From contig NC_035164.2 in NCBI RefSeq assembly GCF_001659605.2, positions 7,243,622-7,307,621 of the forward strand: DNA of 64,000 bases, given 5' to 3'. How positions within the stretch are numbered: the first letter of the stretch is position 1; each line of letters starts with the position of its first letter. The stretch comes from Manihot esculenta. Taxonomy: Eukaryota > Streptophyta > Magnoliopsida > Malpighiales > Euphorbiaceae. Below the pieces are notes generated by a model, which was given only the letters and a program-made list of their open reading frames with translations, was not told where the DNA came from and ran no database searches. This document shows positions 47,136-56,900 of this stretch, in pieces. A program made the position numbers and the translations under genes.

Positions 47136-47515
47136 ATAACAATTTTCTTGTAGATCTTTATGTAGTATTTAATTTTATTGTTGGTTGCTATTTTTTTGTG
47201 TTGCCTGTTTGCTGGTTTTTTAGTTGCACGTTTTCATATTGATTAGTTTGATTTTTTGGTATAGCATTTTTTGTTAAGTGCATTTGTGTTGGTTAGTCAT
47301 GGTTTTGTTAGAGCAAATCTTTAGGAACGTGGAGCTTTACATGGCTTTTTTTTTTTTTTTATTCTTAAAATTTATTGAATAAAATTGAGTTGAGAGAAAA
47401 GCGATGTTGTTGTTCCAACACTAGAATAATTTGATCAAAGTGATCTTATTCATCCTCTTCATCCGATAGGAGTGTTTGTTTTTAGAGAGTCTTTGCATGG
47501 GTTGTGTATCTGACA

Positions 47516-47530
47516 TTTGATATCAAAGTC
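47516..47530 (+). promoter_or_regulatory. Degenerate primer-binding site of the Copia relic
   Basis: TTTGATATCAAAGTC resembles the initiator-Met primer site TTGGTATCAGAGC with three changes. It follows CTGACA, a possible LTR end. The LTR itself could not be delimited upstream. Confidence 0.45.
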
Positions 47531-50010
47531 TTGCTCTTGTATGCCTAAATACATGCCGAGAAGAAGAAGCAATTCGCTATCAAGGTTTGCCAAGACCGGC
47601 AGCGGCGATTTGACCAATGCGGTGACATTGCAGGTTATATCGCGAGAAGGGAGTGTTACTCTCAAGTACTCGTTGCTCACTAAGAGCAACTATCTGACAT
47701 GGGTGATAATGGAGGTGTCCTGTAGAACCGTGCAAAGATAAGATAGTGTTGGTAGACATCTATCGAGGAATCACTGAAGAGAGACTACTGCAGCTAGGTG
47801 TGAAGAAGATCGCAAAGGAAGCATGGAATTCCTTGAAAACCATGCACCTTGGCACGGCTCATGTGATGGAGGTGAAAGTACAAACTCTCAGGTGGGAGTT
47901 TGAGAGCCTTCGCATGGATGATGATGAAGCTATTAATAATTTCGCCGGTACGTTTTCTATCGTCGTCAACAAACTGCGTGGCCTTGATGAAAAGATACAC
48001 AAAGAGTACATAGTGAAGAAGATGCTACGTGTGGTGTCACCAAAATTCATCCAAATTGCCTCTATAGTTGAGTTTGGTGATCTGAGGGGCAAGACAATGA
48101 AGGAAGTGATTGGTTCACTTAAGGCTCATGAAGAACGTCTATACATCCGCAAAATGAAAAAAGGAGAACATGTACTCCTAACACGCACGGAGTGGAAGGT
48201 GCTCAAGGAGGCAGTGAGCTCGAGAACTAGTTCACCTGGAGAACATGCCGGTTGGCATATGATAATGGCAGTACTTGTGGATGCGGTCGCGGGCATGGCC
48301 ATGGTAGTTCAAATGGTGGCCGTGGACGAGGACACGACAATGATAAGAATTGGCGATCTTAGAAATTTGACATAAAAAAGGTACGGTGTTTTAATTGTAA
48401 TGAGTTTGGGCATTTTGCGTCTAACTATAATGCAAACAGGAAGGAAAAAAAGTTTATCTTGCAGAAAAACAAGATGATAATGAGCCTACACTATTAATGG
48501 CTAAGACATGTGAGTTAGTGCATTCTGATGACCCTGGATCGATTGATGTTTTGTTGAATGAAGAGAAGGTGAAACTTGAGTTTAGGAGTGAAGAGTATGA
48601 GAGTAGTGTATGGTACCTTGACATTGATGCTAGCAACCATATGACAGGCTTTAAGAAAAACTTTGTTGAACTTGATGAAGTTGTCCATGGCAAGGTAAGG
48701 TTTGGTGATGGATCAATTGTGAACATCTGTGGCCGTAGAACCATGTTGTTTTAATGTAAAAATGGAGAACACATGGCACTCACAAATGTTTATTACATAC
48801 CAAAATTAAAAAAAATAATATTATGAGTATTGGGAAGTTGGATGAATATGGAGGAAAAACGATGACCTGAGGGACGCTTCTACGTCTCTTTGACAAGCAG
48901 AGAAGATTAGTTGCAAAAGTGAGGAGATCCAAGAACAGATTGTATGTGGTGAACATCCTACATGAACAACCAATGTGTCTTATGATTAGTTATAAGGAGG
49001 ATGTGTAGCTTCGGTACGCCCGTTGTGGTCACTCAAATTTTCAAGCTCACAGGAATTTTACTATTATAAAAATGGTGGATAGAATGTCATACATTGAATA
49101 GATGAACTAGTTATGCAGCTGGTGTGTACTTGCTCAGCAACACCGCCTCTCGTTTCCTCAGTCAGCTAATTATCGAGCTAGCAGGCCATTGGAGCTCATG
49201 CATAGTGACATGTGCGGGCCAATCACGTCTACAACACCAGGAGGTAACAAGTATTTTTTATTATTGGTTGATGATTTCAGCAGGTACATGTGGATTGAGA
49301 TGCTTAAGAGTAAAGGGAAGTAGAGCACAAGCTAAAAGTATTTCGTAGTGATCGTTGTGGCGAGTTCATGTCAAAAGCTTTTGTTGAACATTGTGAGCAG
49401 TTTGGGATCAAGCAACATTTGACGGCACCATATTCTCCTCAACAAAATGGTGTCGTTGAGCATCGAAATCAAACAATCATGGCGATGACAAGAAGTCTCT
49501 TGAAGTGCAAGGAGATGCCTGCTATGTTCTAGGTAGAAGTGGCACGAACTGCTGTCTACCTTTTAAACACATCTCGAATGAATAGTGTAGAAGGGATGAT
49601 GTTGTATCAAGCCTGGACAGAAAAGAAGCCCAATGTGCAACACCTGCGTGTGTTCGGATGCTTGGGGCATGTGAAAAACACCTCTCCACATCTCAAGAAA
49701 CGGGAAGATAGAAGTAATAAAATGGTCTTTCTTGATTATGAACCCGAATCTAAGGCCTACAAAGTTTATAATCCAAAGGCAGAAAGGGTGCATGTGAACA
49801 AAGATATCCTATTCGAGGAAAACAACCAATGATGTTGGGAGTTCAGTCCAAGTGAAACAGTATTCAATTCAGGTGAAAAACTTATTATATATAATGAGTT
49901 TGGAGAAGGTGCAGGGAATGAAGCTAAACACATTGCTCATTCTAATAGACGATCTGAAGAAGACGTGAGCCCAGCAAGGAGTGTGCCATGGATGCCGATG
50001 AGTTGCGATC
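47521..50010 (+). pseudogene. Truncated Copia (Ty1) element: gag, protease, integrase
   Basis: Frames jump at least three times. In order: a gag start (47590-47740), gag body with EAWNSLKTMHLGTAHVMEVK and LRWEFESLRMDDDEAINNFA (47746-48375), and a zinc knuckle CFNCNEFGHFASNY near 48385-48425 whose last Cys is Tyr. The protease site reads WYLDIDASNHMTG (48612-48650); the usual DTGAS has become DIDAS. Integrase follows with LELMHSDMCGPI, RSDRCGEF, APYSPQQNGVVEHRNQTIM and the LRVFGCLGHV piece. Reverse transcriptase and RNase H are missing: coding similarity ends near 50000 where kinase-gene sequence begins. Lineage not assigned. Confidence 0.85.
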
Positions 50011-50012
50011 CA

Positions 50013-50155
50013 AAAACGTAAGATAAAGTTAGCTAGGTTTTTTATGTTGTCTCTTCATATAAATAGGTAACTATGTTTCTAATTCATTAATGGAAGGAGT
50101 TCTTACCAAGATTAACAAACGCCCATACAAGTATCCCTGCATGAAGTTTATGTAT
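50013..50155 (-). pseudogene. LRK10L: Fragment of a third LRK10L gene: intron 2 and 30-nt mini-exon
   Basis: About 140 bp match 6320-6475 of gene 1 closely (CCAAAAACGTAAG, GATAAAGTTAGCTAGGTTT, CATATAAATAGGTAACTATG, ATTAATGGAAGGAGTTCTTACC), apart from a deletion of about 18 bp. It includes a minus-strand mini-exon at 50107-50136, exactly 30 nt between CATGCAG and GTAAGA and open in phase 1 (Ile-Leu-Val-Trp-Ala-Phe-Val-Asn-Leu). The protein sequence differs from that of gene 1 while both splice sites are preserved. The kinase exon that should lie to the left is replaced by the Copia relic. The right part fades into AT-rich DNA. Confidence 0.85.
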
Positions 50156-51040
50156 CATTTAATATTTATATTTTTAAATTTTTATAAATTTTTAAATTTT
50201 TATAAATTTATTAACATGTTTTGAATATTTATATTATTTAGTCTAATTTTAATTATATGTATCATTTAATATTTATATATTTAAATATTTATACTATTTA
50301 TTCTTTTTAATCAAAAATAAAATAAATTGACTAACGGTTATTTTAACAAATAGACTAAATAATTTGATTTCATAAAACATATAAATCTTTTAATTGAGTA
50401 ATTTTTATAAAGATAAAAATTAGTAAAATTTCTAAAATTTAAAAATCTAATAATAATTCTCTTGTAAATAAAGTCTTAATACTAATACAATTTTAAAACA
50501 GCCATTCTATTCTCTATCTTTTTTTTATTTAAAAAATTTAAATTTAATTTTTAAGATTTTAACTTCACTACTTTTTTTTATTTTTAAAATATTTATAAAA
50601 TAAATTATTCACTTATTATTTTTATTGAACAATTGAAATTATAAATATTATGATAATTAAATACAATAAAAAAATATTAAATTGATCAAATATATTATTA
50701 ATTGTGATTTAAATTTACTAGTTATATTTTAATTTTTTATAAATTGATAAAATTAAATGATAAAAACTTAAAACACAATTAATACTACAGTTTAATATAA
50801 ATAAAATATAATTTTAATAGTTCACCATTATATTTTAAATTTAAAAACTTTTAAGTATAAATCAAAATATTAAAATCACATCATATTTTTTAATAAATAA
50901 TAAGTTAAATCACTTATATTAAAAAAATTTAAAATTTTATATTCAATATTTAATAGTAAATAAATTAATTTAATTTATAAAATTTTATACATATAATATT
51001 TTTTCTTTATTTAAAATTAAATTTTACCTTAAAAATTTTA
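50156..51040. other. AT-rich intergenic DNA
   Basis: No gene or defined repeat recognised. The first part may be decayed intron 1 of the third kinase gene. Confidence 0.4.
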
Positions 51041-52068
51041 GAGAGATTTATAATTTAGTCTCTGAGTATTGCTATTATTAACAAGTCAATCCCTATATTT
51101 TTAGAAATCTATTAAAATGTTCTTATGTTTTCTCTCTATCAACGAAATAGTCCTTCCGTTTATTTTTGCCATTAAAAATATAGTAAATGACCAAATTATC
51201 CCCCTTATTTTCCTCCTCCTCCTCCTCATTCCTTTTCTTCTTCATTAATTCTTCCTCCTTCTTTTGCTTCTTCTTTTGCTTCTGCTTCTTCTACTTCTAC
51301 TTCTTCTTCTTCTTCTGCTTCTTCTTCTTCTTCTTCTTCTTCTTCTTTTTCTTTTTCTTTTTCTTCTTCTCCTTCATCATCATCATCTTTTTCTTCTTTT
51401 TTGAGGAGGAGGAGGAGGAGGAGGAGAGACTATTTCATTGATGGAAAGAAACAATAAAGATGTTTTAATAGATGTGAGAAAAGATAGGGACTATTTCGTT
51501 GACGGAAAGAAACGATAAAGACATTTTAATAGATGTGAGAAAAGATAGAGACTATTTCGTTGACAAAAAGAAACGATAAGGATGTTTTAATAGATATGAG
51601 AAAAGATAATGACGTTTTAATAGATTTCTGAAAATATAAGGAGGGACGATTTCGTTGACAAAAAGAAACAATGAGGATGGATTGTTTCGTTGACAGAAAA
51701 AAACGATAAGGACGTTTTAATAGATATGATAAAAGATAGGGACTATTTCATTGATGGAAAGAAACGATAAGAACGTTTTAATAGATATGATAAAAGATAA
51801 AAATGTTTTAATAAATTTTTGAAAATGTAGGGACTGACTTGTTAATAATAGCAATATCCAAGAACTAAATAAGGAGTTTTATTTGAGAGTAAAATTGGAT
51901 TTTAAAAATTTTATCTTTTCTTCTTTATCTAATTTTAATGGAAAATATGACAGAATGACTATTTTGTTGACAGAAAGAAAATATAAGTACGTTTTAATAG
52001 GTTTTTAAAAATATAAGGACTGATTTATTAATAATAGCAATATTCAAAAACTAAATTATAAATCTCCT
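51041..52068. mobile_element. Mutator-like non-autonomous element, 1028 bp
   Basis: Flanked by the 9-bp repeat AAAATTTTA (51032-51040 and 52069-52077). Its ends are inverted repeats of about 90-140 bp: left GAGAGATTTATAATTTAGTC, right (reversed) AGGAGATTTATAATTTAGTT, then TATTGCTATTATTAA, TTTTTA and CTATTAAAA in both. A 9-bp duplication with long inverted ends fits Mutator-like elements. Because AAAATTTT is itself a palindrome, the exact border could shift a few bases. The interior holds a CT-rich run and several copies of a ~61-bp unit (GACTATTTCGTTGA..GAAACGATAA), themselves continuations of the inverted arm. Confidence 0.65.
51210..51430. repeat. Polypyrimidine run flanked by TCC and GGA repeats
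   Basis: TCCTCC repeats (51211-51228), then long TTC/CTTTT runs to about 51400, then GAGGAGGAG repeats (51402-51426). The outer TCC and GGA tracts can pair with each other. The frame 51187-51441 is low complexity (Phe/Ser/Glu) and is not a gene. Confidence 0.85.
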
Positions 52069-52084
52069 AAAATTTTATGCATGT

Positions 52085-52580
52085 TGATGACCGCTGGATT
52101 CCTTCACCCCGGACCAGGGGCTTGACCACAGCCCAAGGCCCACGACGTAGGGGCCCACACACCTGATGTACATAACAAGCCTGGCTCATCCAACCTTCAA
52201 GGCCGGGCTCGGCCCATCTTCCTCACTCAAGCCGGCCCGGCCCGCACGAAGCAGACCCTCTCCACTCAGGCTTAGCATCCGGCCTAACTCTCAGCCCAGC
52301 CCAGGATCCGGAATAATATTCACCAGACAGCCTGGCAGATCCGCTCGAACGTACGCACGAGGAGAATCAGAGGCCGTTACGCATGGAGCAGGCGGCTGAT
52401 ACCCTAGTACCTCCGAATCCGCATGGCAGAGACGCGTGGCCCAATCCTGGAGAGACCTTTACACGTCACCGGCAAGCAAGACAATGTATAAAAGAGGAGT
52501 CCCCTCCTCAGGAAACTCAAGCCTTATTCAGTAATACAAAACCCTTGTAAAACCCTATTCCATTGGATCTCAGATCATCA
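52085..52580 (+). repeat. 5' LTR of Tat element 2, 496 bp
   Basis: TGATGACCGCTGG...CAGATCATCA. The first eight and the last 15 or so bases match element 1; the middle differs. A TATAAAA box is at 52487-52493, preceded by TTTACACGTCACC. Confidence 0.9.
52487..52493 (+). promoter_or_regulatory. TATA box in the LTR of Tat element 2
   Basis: TATAAAA in AATGTATAAAAGAGG, about 90 bp before the LTR end, the same place as in the LTR of element 1. Confidence 0.65.
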
Positions 52581-52581
52581 A

Positions 52582-52600
52582 TTGGCGCCGTCTGTGGGAA
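52582..52600 (+). promoter_or_regulatory. Primer-binding site, Tat element 2
   Basis: TTGGCGCCGTCTGTGGGAA, one base after the LTR end; identical to the site of element 1. Confidence 0.7.
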
Positions 52601-52658
52601 ACGAAGGAGATCTTTTCATCACCGGAGTTTTCACTTTCAAAACCCACTGAGATCCACG

Positions 52659-53899
52659 ATGGCAAACCACCAAGACAGTAACCTTAATATTCCAAATGAC
52701 CTGAGCTCTGCCCAAGATGGGCAGCAGTTCTCCTTTTCTAGCCCTACAACGTTGAATAACCAAACACCTATTTCTCTTAATCCCTCGCCAAGCCTGGCAG
52801 GGAATACTCCCACCATGACCCTGTCTAACCAAGACATTCAAACCATGGCTCTCCAGCTACAAACCACTGCTCACTGGTTGGGCAGATAATGCAACAAAGG
52901 GGACTTAGCACCCCAGTAAACGCACTCCCAGTAGTGGAGGAACCCAGAACCGATGAACCCCAACCTACCTCTGCCCGCCTCCGAACTAACAACCACAATG
53001 CCAGAGAAGAGGAAGAACCGGAGACCCGAATTCATGGGAGAAGGGCAAGAGAGTTGATAGAAAATGAAGAGGTGAACGATTATTCTGCCGAAACAACCAG
53101 AGAAACGGGAACTGAAACAGAGGAGGAAGAATGTAGTTTGGGCAAAAGATCCAGCCCGGCAGACGAGGAAATGAACCAAAAGCTGAAAAGGTTGAAGGAG
53201 CAGCTCCTAGCCGAGCTAGGTAAGAAAGATCAGAGTCAAACCTCCTTGCCTACTTCTTCTCCCTTCTCAAAGTTAATGCAGCAGGAGACCGTTCCCAAAA
53301 ATTTTATGATGCCGCCGATGGCGGCCTATAATGGGGCTGGCAACCCGAGAGAACATGTCATGAACTATAAGACCTTCATGGAGTTACAAACTCTGTCAGA
53401 TGCTCTGATGTGCAAGGTGTTCCCAACAACGCTCTCGGGACCAGCGAGGGCATGGTTCAACAGCCTGGAGGCCGGAAGCATTAAAAGTTTCGGAGATCTG
53501 GCCACCCGCTTCATTAGCCGGTTCGTAGCCGGGGTGCCTGCAGATAGGAAGACGAGCTATCTGGAAACAGTGAGACAAAAAACTAGTGAATCCCTCAGAG
53601 AGTATGTCGCCCGTTTCAATACGGAGGCCCTGCAGATTCTCGAGCTTGACGAAGGAAGGGCGGTAGAGGCCATGCAAAAGGGAACAACCTCTGCCGAGTT
53701 CTTTGGTTCTCTGAGCAGGAAACCTCCGACCTCACTGGCCGAGTTGATGAAGAGGGCGGAAAAGTATATAAGGCAGGATGACGCCTTAGTAACGAGTAGA
53801 TTTGCCAAAGGGGTGGAAGGAAAAGAAAAAGCCCCGGAGGAGGGGAGGTCAGAGAAACACGAGAAGAAGCGTGGAAAGAGGCCTGAGCCGTACAAGTAG
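52659..53899 (+). pseudogene. gag of Tat element 2, with a frameshift and a stop
   Basis: ATG 52659 starts MANHQDSNLNIPNDLSSAQ, as in element 1. A missing G in the GGTTGGG run near 52875-52882 shifts the frame, and the first frame ends at TAA 52887-52889. The rest of gag continues in the next frame with a charged stretch, a gag core (EHVMNYKTFMELQTLSDALM, FPTTLSGPARAWFNSLE) and a Lys/Arg-rich end. TAG at 53897-53899 then stands where element 1 has Gln. Past that stop the same frame leads directly into pol. Element 1 carries a different lesion (TGA) within a few codons of the frameshift site. Confidence 0.88.
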
Positions 53900-53953
53900 G
53901 CCTGGGAAAGAAGGGATCAAAGGCCTCCTCCTCCTCGGGTTCTCGAACCAAGA

Positions 53954-56900
53954 GTGCTCCCTCCTTGGGTCCCGGAGAAACCGACTCCATTAAATGCGTA
54001 TAGAGCCGAGGTGCTCATGGCTGTCCAAAATAAAGAGTTTCTCCAGTGGCCCCAACCTTTGAAGTCGGAAGCAGATCAGAGGAATCCTGACAAGTATTGT
54101 CAGTACCACCGGACGCATGGCCACGATACAAATAACTGTTTTCAGTTAATCGCGGAGATTGAAAGATTGATAAAAAGGGGGCATCTCAAAAATTTTGTGA
54201 AGAAACCGGAGGGGCAGAGGCCTCAACCCGGTCCGGCAGCCCAGATGCCCAGGAGAACTGGAGCTAGACCAGTGAATGATGGGTCCAGTGGGACTATTAA
54301 TATGATTGTTGGAGGAACTGGAGGACGGATGAACCGTCGAGGAAAGAAGAGAAACCGGGAAGGGGAGACCAGTAATGGCGAGGTTATGCAGATCGTTGAA
54401 CACTCTCCCATGACCATCGCTTTCTCTTCGGAGGATGCACAGGGCATTCAGATGCCCCACGATGACGCGCTTGTCATTGAAGCAGTCATTCATAATTTTC
54501 GGGTGAAGAAGGTTCTGGTGGATGATGGGAGTAAGGTCAACTTATTGCCATATCGGGTGTTCCAGCAGATGGGAATCCCAGAGGAACAGCTGGTTCGGGA
54601 CCAGTCACCCATCAAAGGGATCGGAGGAGCACCGGTACTTGTAGAAGGGAAGGTGAAGCTGGCCCTTACCTTGGGAGAAGCACCCAAAGCTCGCACCCAT
54701 CATGAGGTGTTTTTGGTGGTCAAACTCCCACTGAGCTACAATGCGATTTTGGGGAGGCCGGCGTTGTTCAGCTTCGAAGCTGTCACTAGCATCAGGTATC
54801 TGGCACTCAAGTTCCCAACGGAAGGAGGAGTGGGAATGGTCCGGGGAAGCCAGGAGGAAGCAAGGGCAGTATACTTGGCCACAGTGACGGAACCGAACTC
54901 AACCGGAGAAGCGCTTGATTCGGAAGTTTTGGAGGTCAGGGATGAGACAAAGGAAGCCCGGACAGAGCCCGTTGGAGAGCTGGAGACCTTCTCCCTATCA
55001 GAAGAAGAAACGAGTAAGATCTTCAGTCTCAATGCCGGCCTCACCAAAGAACAAAAAGGTGAAGCCATGGCCCTGATCCGAAGTCACTCGCCGACCTTCG
55101 CATGGAAGCCCTCAGACATGCCGGGAATTGACCCCAAAGTAATGACACACCAATTGAATGTCCTCCCCGAGGCCAGACCAGTAAAGCAAAAGAAGAGAGT
55201 AGTGGGAAGAGAAAAGCAGCAGGCTACCCAAGAAGAAGTGCAGAAGCTAGAAGAGGCAGGCTTTATTAGGGAGGTTATGTACCCACAGTGGTTGGCAAAT
55301 CCTGTGTTAGTCAAAAAAGCCAATGGCAAATACAGGATGTGTATAGATTTTACCGACCTGAATAAGGCCTGCCCTAAAGATTGTTACCCCCTCCCCGATA
55401 TTAATAAGATGGTCGACTCAACGGCCGGTTTTGATTATATGTCTTCTTTGGATGCTATGTCTGGTTACCACCAAATCCCAATGGAAAAGACGGATGAGGA
55501 GAAGACCTCATTTATAACTGAAGACGGGACTTACTGCTACAGAGCTATGCCCTTCGGATTAAGAAACGCCGGGGCAACTTACCAACGATTAATGAATAAA
55601 ATCTTTAAGAACCAGATTGGTAGGAATGTAGAAGTATATGTGGATGACATGGTGGTTAAAAGTTTAACTTTTCAACAACACATAACGGATTTAAGGGAGA
55701 TATTTGGGGTGTTAGATCAATACAGGATGAAGCTGAATCCAGCAAAGTGTGCTTTCTTCATCAGGGGAGGAAAGTTCTTGGGGTACATGGTGAGTGGAAA
55801 AGGCATTGAGCCCAATCCGGAGAAAGTGGAAGCCATATTGAATATGCCAGAGCCGACCTGTATAAGGGACGTTCAGAGATTAACCGGGAGAGTAGTGGCA
55901 CTTCATCGATTTATGTCAAGGTCAGCAGAAAAGTGTTTGCCATTCTTCAAAAAATTGAGGAAGGTCCCGAATTTTGAATGGACAGAAGACTGCCAAAAAG
56001 CCTTCACAGAGCTTAAGGAATACCTCAGCTCGCCTCACGTGCTCAGCAGCCCCATAAAAGGGGAAGAACTCTTGATATACTTGGCAGCCTCAGAGCAAGC
56101 AGTCAGCGCAGTACTAGTAAGAGTGGAAGAAGGGGAGCAGAAACCTGTTTTCTACGTCAGCAAGGTACTCAGAGACACTGAGGTCAGATACTCGAACATT
56201 GAAAAATTGGCATATGCCTTGTTGTTAGCAGTCCGGAAATTCAAAGTTTATCTGGAAGGCCACCAAGGAGTTGTGATGACGGACCAACCGTTAAAGAAGA
56301 TCCTACGTAGGCCGGAAACTTCAGGATGGATGTTAGCATGGTCCGTGGAAATCAGCCCTTACTGTCTGGAGTACCGACCTCGGACAGCTATAAAATCTCA
56401 AGCACTGGCTGATTTCATAGCAGAATGCTCATTCAACGAGGAGAAGGAAGGATCATCCTCGGAGATACCAAACAAAGAAGGAGAGGGAGAGCTTTCCCAA
56501 GAGTCCAGCTGGAAGCTATATGTAGACGGAGCATCAGGCTCTGAGGGCAGTGGCGCTGGGATAATACTTAAGGGGCCGGAGGGCTTTAAAGTATGTTATG
56601 CCTTACAGCTAGAATTCAAAGCTTCTAATAATGTGGCCGAATATGAAGCCTTGGTGAACGGAATGTTGGTAGCTTTGGAGATAGGGGTAACCGACCTCGA
56701 AGTAAATAGTGACTCTCAGCTGGTGATCAACCAGGTGACGGGAATATATCAGGCCAGAGATCCCATCATGCAGAGTTATCTTGATAAAGTAAAAACTGTG
56801 GAAGCCGACCTCACGAGCCGAGGAGTTATTACGAGATTTCAGAGGATACCTCGAGATGAAAATGAGGAGGCAGACTTGCTTAGTCGGCTGACCAAAGAAG

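Noticed and set aside
51187..51441. Phe/Ser-rich 84-residue frame
   Set aside because: Pure low-complexity TTC/TCC run inside a transposon.
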